Positions 7,708 through 15,739 of a DNA stretch of 17,319 bases are shown here, piece by piece. The stretch covers positions 1 through 17,319 of the forward strand of contig JAEWMZ010000172.1 of the NCBI GenBank assembly GCA_023392995.1, in the 5' to 3' direction. The position numbers and the translations under genes were made by a program. The DNA is from Bacillota bacterium (GTDB taxonomy: Bacteria > Bacillota > Clostridia > Lachnospirales > Lachnospiraceae). Each line of letters starts with the position of its first letter. Position 1 is the first letter of the stretch. The notes under the pieces are model-generated. The model was not told the DNA's origin. It was given only the letters and a program-made list of their open reading frames with translations, and searched no databases.

Positions 7708-8022
7708 ATGGCTACGATAAAAATAACGAAGAATAATTTTGATCAAGAGGTATTACAGTCAAAGGAACCAGTATTATTAGATTTCTGGGCATCCTGGTGC
7801 GGACCCTGCCGTATGGTAGCTCCAACCCTCGATGAGATTGCAGAAGAGATGCAAGGTGTTGCTAAGGTTGGGAAAATCAATATTGATGAAGAATCCGATT
7901 TAGCTTCCGCATTTCGTGTTATGAGTATTCCAACTCTTGTGGTTGTGAAGGAAGGGAAGGTAGCGGCTCAGTCAGTGGGTGTAAAACCGAAAAAAGACAT
8001 CTTGAGAATGTTGGAAAAGTAG
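7708..8022 (+). CDS. trxA: Thioredoxin
   Basis: Small cytoplasmic dithiol oxidoreductase of 104 residues, the standard length. The active site WCGPC is at 30-34 (Cys31, Cys34), the buried Asp equivalent is Asp25 and the cis-proline is in SIPT (Pro75). It keeps client thiols reduced, normally with thioredoxin reductase, which is not in this window. AGGAGG lies upstream of the ATG. It precedes a superoxide reductase and a Crp/Fnr regulator, suggesting a redox-stress neighbourhood, but a strong terminator separates it from the next gene. Confidence 0.95.
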   Translation: MATIKITKNNFDQEVLQSKEPVLLDFWASWCGPCRMVAPTLDEIAEEMQGVAKVGKINIDEESDLASAFRVMSIPTLVVVKEGKVAAQSVGVKPKKDILRMLEK

Positions 8023-8054
8023 GATATAATTGCATATAGGCAGAGATTAAAGCT

Positions 8055-8121
8055 GGAGATATCAGCATATACTAGAGCATTGGAGAAACCTCTGATGCTA
8101 TAGTAAAAGCCTGATATCTCC
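8055..8121 (+). other. Rod-like hairpin downstream of trxA
   Basis: GGAGATATCAG (8055-8065) and CTGATATCTCC (8111-8121) pair perfectly over 11 bp. Inside, ACTAGAGCAT and ATGCTATAGT form a second helix with one mismatch, topped by a short GAG/CTC stem. ATTTTATT follows on the + strand, so it may act as a first terminator of trxA or as a transcript 3'-end structure. Confidence 0.5.
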
Positions 8122-8136
8122 ATTTTATTCATGACG

Positions 8137-8168
8137 AATGAATCAGCCTGCTGATTCATTTTGTTTTG
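8137..8168 (+). terminator. Intrinsic terminator after trxA
   Basis: A perfect 10-bp stem AATGAATCAG (8137-8146)/CTGATTCATT (8151-8160) with a 4-base loop is followed by TTGTTTTG. This is a textbook rho-independent terminator and separates trxA from the desulfoferrodoxin gene. Confidence 0.75.
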
Positions 8169-8209
8169 TGCCCGAAAATTTAATCTACATGAGAAAAGGA
8201 GAATTGCCT

Positions 8210-8590
8210 ATGTGCGAACATAAGTTTTACAAATGCAAACATTGTGGAAATATCGTTGGTATGATCCACAGTTCCGGAGCTCCATTAACTTGCTGTGGCG
8301 AGCGCATGGAAGAGTTAGTTCCTAATACCGTGGATGCTGCCAAAGAAAAACATGTTCCTGTAGTAACCGTGGAAGGAAATAAGGTGGTTGTTGAAGTTGG
8401 AAGTGTTGCACATCCTATGTTAGAGGAGCATTTCATTCAGTGGATTTACCTTCAGACCAAGAATGGCGGACAGAGAAAATGTCTTGTACCAGGTCAGGAG
8501 CCAAAGGCAGTCTTTGCTCTTGAAGATGATGAAGTAGTAGCAGTATATGAATATTGCAACCTTCACGGTTTATGGAAAACAGAGGTTTAA
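8210..8590 (+). CDS. dfx: Desulfoferrodoxin (superoxide reductase)
   Basis: Reduces superoxide to hydrogen peroxide in the cytoplasm without producing oxygen, a typical defence of anaerobes. The 126-residue product has both iron centres. The N-terminal desulforedoxin-type Fe(Cys)4 centre uses Cys9, Cys12, Cys28 and Cys29. The catalytic Fe(His)4Cys centre uses His48 (KEKHVP), the histidines of HPMLEEH and the CNLH motif near the C-terminus. The ATG at 8210 is chosen because AAGGAG (8196-8201) lies 8 bases upstream and the protein then begins MCEHKFYKC as in the family. A longer frame from 8138 would run through the trxA terminator. It is flanked by its own terminator downstream. Confidence 0.95.
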   Translation: MCEHKFYKCKHCGNIVGMIHSSGAPLTCCGERMEELVPNTVDAAKEKHVPVVTVEGNKVVVEVGSVAHPMLEEHFIQWIYLQTKNGGQRKCLVPGQEPKAVFALEDDEVVAVYEYCNLHGLWKTEV

Positions 8591-8617
8591 GAGCTTTAAA
8601 AAGGTAATGATTAGAAC

Positions 8618-8680
8618 TGCATGCAGGATTTTGATACAGCAGATAGTGCGGATTGAAATCTTGCATGCAATTTTGTGTTA
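8618..8680 (+). terminator. Terminator after desulfoferrodoxin gene
   Basis: TGCATGCAGGATTT (8618-8631) pairs with AAATCTTGCATGCA (8656-8669), 14 bp with one G-U pair, followed by ATTTTGTGTT. The loop is long (24 bases) but the position 28 bases after the stop codon and the T-rich tail support a terminator. Confidence 0.6.
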
Positions 8681-8713
8681 TCATGTGTATATATTTTAGT
8701 AATATACCTTAAA

Positions 8714-8723
8714 TTATAGATAT
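8714..8723. repeat. Target-site duplication, left, MITE copy 1
   Basis: TTATAGATAT directly abuts the left end of the element and is repeated exactly at 8876-8885 on its right side. Confidence 0.75.
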
Positions 8724-8875
8724 TAGGCAATTGCGAAACAATATAGTTTTTGTGATTGTATACACAGCAGATACCATTTCTTCGCTCCAATGCTTCCTTC
8801 GGGCTTAGCTTTCGCTTCGAAACAATATCTGCTGTGTATACAATATCTTTAGTGAATGAGTTTCGCAATGACCTA
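8724..8875 (+). mobile_element. MITE-like element, copy 1 (152 bp)
   Basis: A non-coding element, about 89% identical to 16502-16652 in the same orientation. Ends are terminal inverted repeats: TAGGCAATTGCGAAAC at the left and GTTTCGCAATGACCTA at the right (14 of 16 paired). Inside, a perfect 19-bp stem is formed by 8755-8773 and 8826-8844 around a loop rich in TTCG/GAAG. The perfect 10-bp duplication TTATAGATAT flanks it. It encodes no transposase, so it would need one in trans. It fills the gap between the dfx terminator and the Crp/Fnr gene, 39 bases before that gene's start. Confidence 0.8.
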
Positions 8876-8885
8876 TTATAGATAT
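8876..8885. repeat. Target-site duplication, right, MITE copy 1
   Basis: TTATAGATAT, an exact copy of 8714-8723, marks the insertion site of the element. Confidence 0.75.
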
Positions 8886-8914
8886 GGTAATGAGGATTGA
8901 TTGGAGGAAAGGGT

Positions 8915-9595
8915 TTGGTTGAACATGTTAAAGATATCGCTTTCTTAGAAGATACTTTAAACTTTTGGAAAAAACTAAATCGTGCACAAAAGACTTTTCT
9001 GCAGCAGGCGATTGTGAAAAAGCAATTTGCAGCAGGGGAGGCAATGCATAGTACCTCGGACAATTGTTCAGGGTTATTTTTAATTAAAAAGGGACAAATA
9101 AGAGCATTTATTATATCAGAGAGCGGCAGAGAAATCACCCTGTATCATTTGTTTGAGCGGGATGTGTGTATTTTTTCCGCCGCCTGTGTTATGAAAAATA
9201 TTTCTTTTGATGTCAATATTGAGGTGGAGAAGGATACGGAGGCTTATTTGATCCCCACCGCAGCCTTTCGAAAGCTATCGGAGGAATCCATTCCGGTTCA
9301 GATCTTTACAAATCAGATCATGGCATCCCGGTTTTCTGATGTTATGTGGATCATGGAGCAGGCCTTATTTACCAGCTTCGATAAGAGATTGGCGAACTTT
9401 CTTTTAGAGCAGAGTAATATACAGGACTCCGAAACACTGGCAATCACCCACGAAAAGATAGCAAATCATTTGGGAACAGCCAGGGAAGTTGTCACCAGAA
9501 TGTTGAAGTACTTTCAAACGGAGGGAATGGTCAGCCTAAACCGTGGGACAATAGAAATACTTGACCAGAATAAATTAAATAGAATCCTAGGTTAG
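8915..9595 (+). CDS. Crp/Fnr-family transcriptional regulator
   Basis: A 226-residue regulator. Residues about 20-125 form a cyclic-nucleotide-binding-like beta barrel (GLFLIKKGQIRAF), then a dimerisation helix (about 130-160) and a Crp-type winged HTH (about 172-225; ITHEKIANHLGTAREVVTRML). The Cys cluster of oxygen-sensing Fnr is absent; the only cysteines are Cys51, Cys85 and Cys91, the last two in DVCIFSAAC near the effector pocket, so ligand or redox sensing is open. The TTG at 8915 is chosen because GGAGG (8903-8907) is 7 bases upstream; a further TTG at 8897 has no site. Position next to trxA and dfx suggests redox or stress control. A MITE sits immediately upstream and may have changed its promoter. 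Confidence 0.85.
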   Translation: MVEHVKDIAFLEDTLNFWKKLNRAQKTFLQQAIVKKQFAAGEAMHSTSDNCSGLFLIKKGQIRAFIISESGREITLYHLFERDVCIFSAACVMKNISFDVNIEVEKDTEAYLIPTAAFRKLSEESIPVQIFTNQIMASRFSDVMWIMEQALFTSFDKRLANFLLEQSNIQDSETLAITHEKIANHLGTAREVVTRMLKYFQTEGMVSLNRGTIEILDQNKLNRILG

Positions 9596-9611
9596 GGTAC
9601 TTAATCAACAG

Positions 9612-9655
9612 GGACGATAGTCAAGATGCAAAAGTTAGTGGCTATCGTCCTTTCC
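9612..9655 (+). terminator. Terminator after the Crp/Fnr gene
   Basis: GGACGATAG (9612-9620) and CTATCGTCC (9642-9650) form a perfect 9-bp stem followed by a short TTT, 14 bases after the stop codon. The long loop and short T-run make it a moderate call. Confidence 0.5.
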
Positions 9656-9706
9656 CATCGAATTTGATGGTATTTTGGTGGAGGAATCTGCAAGAAAGGG
9701 TATTTA

Positions 9707-9735
9707 TTGACATAGACTATTGGAGAGAGTAAAAT
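9707..9735 (+). promoter_or_regulatory. Predicted sigma-A promoter of the MBL/pullulanase/HD-GYP cluster
   Basis: A consensus -35 TTGACA (9707-9712) and a -10 TAAAAT (9730-9735) are 17 bases apart. The leader to the ATG at 9860 would be about 118 bases. A small dyad GACA...TGTC lies in this leader near 9809-9821. Confidence 0.7.
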
Positions 9736-9859
9736 AAAATCATGAAAGAATTGGTTTATGAGCGAATACCAAGAGAATAGGAAGTAAAAATTTAACATGC
9801 TGTTTCGACATAATGTGTCATAATAAGATCTTACGAATGCAAGGCAAGGAGGAGTCCAT

Positions 9860-11458
9860 ATGAAATTAACATTTATCGGTGCTGCCCATGAAGTAACGGG
9901 AAGTTGTTTTTTCTTAGAAGCCTGTGGTAAGAATATTCTAATTGACTGCGGAATGGAGCAGGGTAAGGATATCTATGTGAATCAAGAGATACCGGTAGCT
10001 TCGGCAGCGATTGACGCCGTACTTTTAACCCATGCACACATGGACCATTCCGGCAGGCTGCCACTGCTTTATGTAGAAGGTTTTCGGGGCAATATTCATT
10101 CCACCAGTGCAACCAGCGCTTTGTGCAATCTTATGCTGCGTGATAGTGCTCATATTCAGATGGCGGAAGCAGAATGGAAGAACCGAAAAAAGCAGCGTTC
10201 CGGGGATAACCCCACGGTTCCGCTATATGATATGGAAGCATCCTTAAATACAATTCGTTTGTTTACACCCCATGAATATAAAGAAAAATTTACGCTTTAC
10301 GAGGGTATAGAGGTAAGATTTATCGATGTGGGACATTTGCTGGGTTCTGCCAGTATAGAGCTTTGGATCACGGAAGAGGGGGTTACGAAGAAGCTGGTAT
10401 TCTCCGGCGATATCGGAAACCTGAATCAGCCGCTGATCAAAGATCCCCAGTATATCAAAGAAGCCGATTATGTAATTATGGAGTCAACCTATGGCGATCG
10501 AAACCATGGCGCATCACCGGATTATATCCGTGAGCTTACTGAGGTAATACAGACTACCTTTGACCGTGGAGGAAATGTTATCATTCCTTCCTTTGCCGTA
10601 GGAAGAACGCAGGTACTTTTGTATTATTTGAGAAAAATTAAGGCAGAGCGCCTGATTCAAGGGCATGGTAACTTCAAGGTATACGTAGATAGTCCCCTGG
10701 CAGTCGAAGCCACTGAAGTTTTCCATGAATATATGGCTCATTATTTTGATGAGGAAGCGATGGAACTGGTAAAAAAAGGGATTAATCCTCTTGCTTTTCC
10801 GGGGCTTAAGACATCAATTACCTCGGAGGAATCCAAGGCGATCAACTTTGATGAAGCACCCAAGGTAATTATCTCCGCTTCGGGAATGTGTGATGCAGGC
10901 AGGGTTCGCCATCATTTAAAGCATAATCTGTGGAGGGCTGACAGTACGGTGCTTTTTGTGGGCTATCAAGCGGAGGGCACCTTAGGCCGTATTCTGTTAG
11001 AGGGGGCTCAGCTGGTTAAGCTCTTTGGAGAAGAAATTACCGTGGCTGCAGAGATTCGTCAATTAGCCGGGGTAAGCGGTCATGCGGATCGGGACGGATT
11101 ACTCAAATGGCTGACCAGCTTTGAGAAAAAGCCGGAGCGTGTCTTTGTCGTTCATGGAGATGAGCAGGTAAGTCAGCTATTTACTGATTACATCAGCAGT
11201 GAATTGGGATATACTGCTGAGGCACCTTATAGTGGCGCGACCTATGATTTGATCAGAAATGTATGTGTAGAGGAAGGAAAGAAGATACCGGTAGAAGGCA
11301 GAGCTGAGGCGGTGAAGGCAGGTTCTGTATTCGAACGTCTCGTTCAAGCTGGAAAACGGCTTGCAATTGTGATTCAACATAACAAGGGTGGAGCTAACAA
11401 AGATTTGGCGAAATTCCTTGGTCAGATAAATTCCCTGTGTGATAAGTGGGATCGATAA
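9860..11458 (+). CDS. Beta-CASP metallo-beta-lactamase protein (CPSF/YSH1-type RNA nuclease)
   Basis: A 532-residue cytoplasmic protein. The metal site is complete: HAHMDH (His58, His60, Asp62, His63), His159 in GHLLGS and Asp184 in SGDIGN. The beta-CASP part holds SASGMCDAGRVRHH, His408 in SGHADRDG and His432 in VVHGDE, the motifs of the RNA-processing MBL subgroup with a C-terminal RMMBL segment. Family members act as RNA endo- or exonucleases; the substrate here is unknown. The extra C-terminal 60-70 residues after the RMMBL part are not recognised. AAGGAGGAG precedes the ATG. The pullulanase gene starts about 18 bases later, so they are probably co-transcribed. Confidence 0.88.
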   Translation: MKLTFIGAAHEVTGSCFFLEACGKNILIDCGMEQGKDIYVNQEIPVASAAIDAVLLTHAHMDHSGRLPLLYVEGFRGNIHSTSATSALCNLMLRDSAHIQMAEAEWKNRKKQRSGDNPTVPLYDMEASLNTIRLFTPHEYKEKFTLYEGIEVRFIDVGHLLGSASIELWITEEGVTKKLVFSGDIGNLNQPLIKDPQYIKEADYVIMESTYGDRNHGASPDYIRELTEVIQTTFDRGGNVIIPSFAVGRTQVLLYYLRKIKAERLIQGHGNFKVYVDSPLAVEATEVFHEYMAHYFDEEAMELVKKGINPLAFPGLKTSITSEESKAINFDEAPKVIISASGMCDAGRVRHHLKHNLWRADSTVLFVGYQAEGTLGRILLEGAQLVKLFGEEITVAAEIRQLAGVSGHADRDGLLKWLTSFEKKPERVFVVHGDEQVSQLFTDYISSELGYTAEAPYSGATYDLIRNVCVEEGKKIPVEGRAEAVKAGSVFERLVQAGKRLAIVIQHNKGGANKDLAKFLGQINSLCDKWDR

Positions 11459-11476
11459 GGATAGAAATAGTAACAA

Positions 11477-13465
11477 ATGCTGGAGGTTACCTTGGAAAAG
11501 GAAAGGTTGTTAGAACATTATAAAAGGTTTATGACGAGGGAGTTTGAATTGTCCGAGACCTATCAGGGCGATGATCTTGGAGCAGTTTGGACCAGTGAGG
11601 AGACAAGATTTCGTGTATGGGCTCCCACAGCAGAACAAGTTGTTGTTAATTTGTATAAAACAGGGGAACAGAGTGATCTGTTACAGAATATAAGGATGAA
11701 AAAAGCATCTGGGGGAACCTGGGCGGCGTCGGTCAAGGGGGACTTGAACGGGGTTTATTATACCTATTCTGTCACCGTTGAGAATGAAACAAGAGAAGCT
11801 GTTGATCCCTATGCCAGGGCAGCAGGAGTAAACGGAATGAGGGGAATGGTAATTGATTTGGCCTCTACAGATCCGGAGGGCTTTACTTCTGAAACAAAGC
11901 CGGAATTCATGCACGCTACGGATGCGATTATATATGAACTTCATGTACGGGATTTTTCCATTGACTTAAGTTCAGGGATGGTTCACAAGGGAAAATACCT
12001 TGCCTTTACAGAGCAGGGTACAAAGAATTCGTATGGAGCTGCCACCGGTATTGACTACTTAAAGCAGCTGGGTATTACCCATATCCATTTGTTGCCCGTT
12101 TTTGATTTTATGACAGTGGATGAGTCGCAGCTTCAAACACCCCAATTTAACTGGGGCTATGATCCTCAGAATTATAATGTTCCGGAGGGCTCCTATTCCA
12201 CAGATCCTTATCATGGAGAAGTGAGAATCCGGGAATTTAAACAAATGGTGCAGGCTTTGCATAAGAATGGTATCCGGGTGGTCATGGATGTGGTCTATAA
12301 CCATACCAAGGAAGGGGAAAAATCCAACTTCAATTGTATTGTTCCTGGCTATTATCATCGGCTTACAGAGGATGGTGATTTCTCCAACGCTTCCGGCTGT
12401 GGCAATGAGACTGCCTCTGAACGGAGCATGATGAGAAAATTCATCCTGGAGTCTCTGCTCTATTGGAACAGAGAATATCACATTGATGGCTTTCGTTTTG
12501 ATCTGATGGGAATTCATGATATAGAAACCATGAATGAAATAAGAACTGCGTTTAATCAGGCTGAAAAAGGAATCCTGATTTACGGTGAAGGCTGGACAGG
12601 AGGTCCCTCGCCGCTTTCACCCCAGGAGCGTGCCCTAAAGGATAATATACACAGAATGAATGTTGGTATTGCAGCATTTAATGATAATATAAGGGATGGT
12701 ATGAAAGGGAATGTCTTCTGTTCGGAGGAAAAGGGTTATATTACTGGAAAAGAAGGAATGGAGGATACGATTAAATACGGTGTTGTGGCAGCAACGCAGC
12801 ACGATTGGATTGATTACTCCAAGGTAATGGGTACCAGCTATCCCTGGGCAGCAGAGCCGACACAGGTGGTTAATTATGCGTCTGCTCATGATAATTATAC
12901 GCTTTGGGATAAAATTGTACTTTCTACCCCGATGGAGAGCAAAGAAGACCGGATTAAGATGAATCTGCTATCAGCAGCGATAATATTAACAAGTCAGGGG
13001 ATTGCTTTTTTTCAGGCCGGAGAAGAATTTCTTAGAAGCAAGCCTCTGAATGAAGAGAAAACCAGATTTGAAGAAAACAGCTACGCCTCTTCGGACAGTA
13101 TCAATAGTTTAAAATGGGATATGATATCGGAAAATCAAGAAGTGGTTGAGTACTACCGCGGCCTGATCGAATTTCGTAAAGCACATGCTGCATTGCGAAT
13201 GACGACTACAAAAGAGATAGAGGAGAAGCTTCGTTTTTTAAAATGGCTGGATAACAATGTAATTGCTTTTCTACTTTCACATCCGGCGGAAGGTGAAATA
13301 TGTGTCATCTATAATGCGAATAATAGCAGGAAGACGGTTCATGTGCCGGAGGGTAATTGGAAGGTTTGTATCAAAGGGAAGCGTGCTGGAAATGAAATGC
13401 TAGAAAGCAGTACAGGTGGAGTTGTACAGATAGAACCGATATCCGCAATGGTTATGGTAAGATAA
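11477..13465 (+). CDS. pulA: Type I pullulanase (glycogen/alpha-glucan debranching)
   Basis: Hydrolyses alpha-1,6 branches in pullulan, glycogen or limit dextrins. No signal peptide is visible, so it should act in the cytoplasm on stored glycogen or imported dextrins. Residues about 35-110 form a CBM48-type module (TRFRVWAPTAEQV). The catalytic GH13 domain has the pullulanase hallmark NWGYDP (from about 225), region I DVVYNH, the nucleophile Asp342 (GFRFDLMG), acid/base Glu371 (GEGW) and Asp472 (AHDN). The 662-residue length is typical of short type I enzymes. The start is uncertain: the ATG at 11477 has a poor site, whereas a TTG at 11492 has GGAGGT (11482-11487) 4-5 bases upstream. It is followed 15 bases later by the HD-GYP gene. 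Confidence 0.93.
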   Translation: MLEVTLEKERLLEHYKRFMTREFELSETYQGDDLGAVWTSEETRFRVWAPTAEQVVVNLYKTGEQSDLLQNIRMKKASGGTWAASVKGDLNGVYYTYSVTVENETREAVDPYARAAGVNGMRGMVIDLASTDPEGFTSETKPEFMHATDAIIYELHVRDFSIDLSSGMVHKGKYLAFTEQGTKNSYGAATGIDYLKQLGITHIHLLPVFDFMTVDESQLQTPQFNWGYDPQNYNVPEGSYSTDPYHGEVRIREFKQMVQALHKNGIRVVMDVVYNHTKEGEKSNFNCIVPGYYHRLTEDGDFSNASGCGNETASERSMMRKFILESLLYWNREYHIDGFRFDLMGIHDIETMNEIRTAFNQAEKGILIYGEGWTGGPSPLSPQERALKDNIHRMNVGIAAFNDNIRDGMKGNVFCSEEKGYITGKEGMEDTIKYGVVAATQHDWIDYSKVMGTSYPWAAEPTQVVNYASAHDNYTLWDKIVLSTPMESKEDRIKMNLLSAAIILTSQGIAFFQAGEEFLRSKPLNEEKTRFEENSYASSDSINSLKWDMISENQEVVEYYRGLIEFRKAHAALRMTTTKEIEEKLRFLKWLDNNVIAFLLSHPAEGEICVIYNANNSRKTVHVPEGNWKVCIKGKRAGNEMLESSTGGVVQIEPISAMVMVR

Positions 13466-13480
13466 ATCGGAGGGAAGTAA

Positions 13481-15475
13481 ATGAAAAGGAAGCCTTCGGA
13501 GATACTGGCACCTATCAAGCGATGGATTATAATAGCAGTGGCAGCAATTCTTATGATATTGCTGTCCTTTATATACATGCTTTATCAGACCACCCAGAGG
13601 GAATATCAGGATAAACTTGTAATTAATCTCTTTGGGGAGCAGAAAATGTATACCCAGATGATTAGCAAGGATGTCAGCAGAATCTATGCATTGTTGTTAG
13701 CGAAAGATAATGACATGAAATATATGACAGCGGAAGAATTAAATAAGAGAATTACAGATGCGAAGGAGGATTTATCGAGCATCTGCGATTCCTTTGCAGG
13801 AAATCTTGCTGATCTGAAAAGAAATAATATCTCCTATGAGGGAAAAGAGGTGGAGATTAGCCAGTCACTTCTGGATTCCTCAAGCTATTTACAAGAGATA
13901 GGGGCTCTTTGGATGGATTTTGATCGATCCATCGCTATAATCTTGCAAGCGGATCATATTGATTCCGCTGTTATGGAAGAGGTAGTGTTTATTACGGATA
14001 ACAATCTGGGGCTTTTGAAGGGGTTTAATCAGCTTCAGGGTCAAATCCTGGGCAAATCCATACAGGATGGCAGGAACAGATCCTATTTTCTCTATGGAAT
14101 GATTGCAGTTCTACTGATTATAACCTTAATTAGCTTATATCAGCTGCAATATTTTTTAGCTCGCCCTTTCAGCCAATTGTATAAGGGAATCGAGAGTATT
14201 GGACTCCAAAGCATCAATAATCAATATCCGACACAAAAGAAGATCCGACCCATTGTAAATGAGATTAGTAATATGTTCCACAAGATTAATCACTTGATTA
14301 CCTTGATTGAGAATATTAATAATAATGTTTCTTTTTTGGAAACGCTGAACTTCATCAGTGACACCTTCTCCGCGTACATTCCCTACAATTACATAGGAAT
14401 TGGATTAATCAGCGAGGATAAATTAAAGTTAATACCCACCTATGGAGTTTCCGATGGAACTGTAATTGGGCTGCCTGAGAGGATACGAGGAATTGCCTGG
14501 CCGATTCGGGAGACAAGCTTAGGGGAGCTGATTCAATCCGGGGATGCGCGGATTATCAATGATTTGGAGAAGTACTGTGAGGGAGGTCCCATCAAGCTTT
14601 ATAACAAAGTGATTCTGGAAGCAGGGATTCGATCCTCAATTACATTGCCGCTTATTGTTTCAGGAGAAGAGGTTGGTGTCATCTTTTTTTCCAGTACGAA
14701 AAAAGATGCATATACGGACGAGCATTTGAATTTTCTTAAAATTCTGGCAAATAGTATAGCAATTTCCTTAAATCAGACTAATTTTATCAGTGACGTATTG
14801 TACAGCAGTATACTAGCATTGGCAAAGCTGGCGGAAGCCAGGGATGAGGATACCGGAGAGCATTTGGATCGCATGTCTCATTATGCCAGAGTGATATCTG
14901 AAATATTATATGAAAATGACATCTATACCGATGTTATTACACTTGAGTATATTGACGCTTTGGTTCGCTTCAGCCCCCTTCATGACATTGGCAAGGTTGG
15001 GATTCCGGACAATATCTTGCTTAAGCCGGGTAAACTGACCTCAGAGGAATTCGAAACAATGAAGAAGCATGCCTTTTTTGGTGCGGATGTGCTGCGGTCA
15101 GCAGAAGAGAATCTGATGAAGCGCAGAAAAAGCCTGTTTGGAATGGGGGTTGAGATTGCTGAGGGGCATCATGAGAAATGGGATGGCTCTGGATATCCCT
15201 ACGGAAGAAAAGGCAATGAGATTCCCGTAAGTGCCAGAATAGTAGCAATAGCGGATGTGCTGGATGCCTTAACCAGTAAGCGCCCCTATAAGGAGGCATT
15301 TACCCTTCAAAAATCAATTGAGATCATCTCTGAGGGCAGTGGAACGCATTTTGACCCCACTATGGTAGAGGCAATGCGAGATAATATGAAACGGATCGAA
15401 GAAGCGTATAAAAAATTTCATCCGGAGTATGAAAGCGGATACCTGTATCTGCAGGATGAAAAGTTGATCGGATAA
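13481..15475 (+). CDS. Membrane GAF/HD-GYP protein, probable c-di-GMP phosphodiesterase
   Basis: A 664-residue sensor. TM1 is at about 14-36, an extracellular helical sensor at 37-200 (GEQKMYTQMISKD resembles the QRMLSQ motif of PilJ-type sensors), TM2 at 201-222 and a HAMP-like linker at about 225-285. A GAF domain follows (about 290-425) and then HD-GYP (about 440-645). The catalytic set is present: EHLDRMSHYA, HDIGKVGIP (His501-Asp502), HH of EGHHEKWDGSGYP (GYP 571-573) and DVLDALTSKRPYK. Such domains hydrolyse c-di-GMP or related dinucleotides. AGGGA just before the ATG and a 15-base gap place it in one transcript with pulA. Its signal is unknown; linkage to carbohydrate use is inferred only from position. 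Confidence 0.88.
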   Translation: MKRKPSEILAPIKRWIIIAVAAILMILLSFIYMLYQTTQREYQDKLVINLFGEQKMYTQMISKDVSRIYALLLAKDNDMKYMTAEELNKRITDAKEDLSSICDSFAGNLADLKRNNISYEGKEVEISQSLLDSSSYLQEIGALWMDFDRSIAIILQADHIDSAVMEEVVFITDNNLGLLKGFNQLQGQILGKSIQDGRNRSYFLYGMIAVLLIITLISLYQLQYFLARPFSQLYKGIESIGLQSINNQYPTQKKIRPIVNEISNMFHKINHLITLIENINNNVSFLETLNFISDTFSAYIPYNYIGIGLISEDKLKLIPTYGVSDGTVIGLPERIRGIAWPIRETSLGELIQSGDARIINDLEKYCEGGPIKLYNKVILEAGIRSSITLPLIVSGEEVGVIFFSSTKKDAYTDEHLNFLKILANSIAISLNQTNFISDVLYSSILALAKLAEARDEDTGEHLDRMSHYARVISEILYENDIYTDVITLEYIDALVRFSPLHDIGKVGIPDNILLKPGKLTSEEFETMKKHAFFGADVLRSAEENLMKRRKSLFGMGVEIAEGHHEKWDGSGYPYGRKGNEIPVSARIVAIADVLDALTSKRPYKEAFTLQKSIEIISEGSGTHFDPTMVEAMRDNMKRIEEAYKKFHPEYESGYLYLQDEKLIG

Positions 15476-15496
15476 GCCGAAGCGAGTAAATACAAA

Positions 15497-15640
15497 GGCT
15501 GCTGCAAAGATGGCAAGGGAATATCGCTTGCTGCCTGCACAGAGATAGAACGAGATATGATTTTGAACATAGAAAATCAAATCGGTGGTTCGTCCGTTGT
15601 GTATGGGCAAGCGTATTCTTAGCATCATTTTGCGGCAGCC
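15497..15640. repeat. Large imperfect palindrome, possible second MITE type
   Basis: The ends GGCTGCTGCAAA (15497-15508) and TTTGCGGCAGCC (15629-15640) are inverted repeats with one mismatch. The similarity continues inward with gaps to CGCTTG (15525-15530)/CAAGCG (15608-15613), and the centre has GATTTT/AAAATC. The about 144-bp segment starts 21 bases after the HD-GYP stop. No clear target duplication was found. It may be a decayed MITE, a repeat-derived terminator, or a structured RNA. It is not related in sequence to the 152-bp elements. Confidence 0.45.
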
Positions 15641-15739
15641 CCTGCTTTTGGCAGATACTATTTGTGTGGCTATGAAGACTTACTTCATCTTGTAAGTTCA
15701 AGGACTTTTGTAGAATGTGATTGGAATATATCCTCATAT

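Noticed and set aside
8138..8209. Longer desulfoferrodoxin frame starting at 8138
   Set aside because: It would begin inside the trxA terminator hairpin; the ATG at 8210 has a good ribosome site and restores the family N-terminus.
8611..9138. 175-codon minus-strand frame across the first element
   Set aside because: It overlaps the dfx terminator, the repeat and the Crp/Fnr gene antisense; no ribosome site or recognisable domain.
12059..12517. 152-codon minus-strand frame within the pullulanase gene
   Set aside because: It is antisense to the catalytic core of pulA, which has all GH13 motifs; no independent support.
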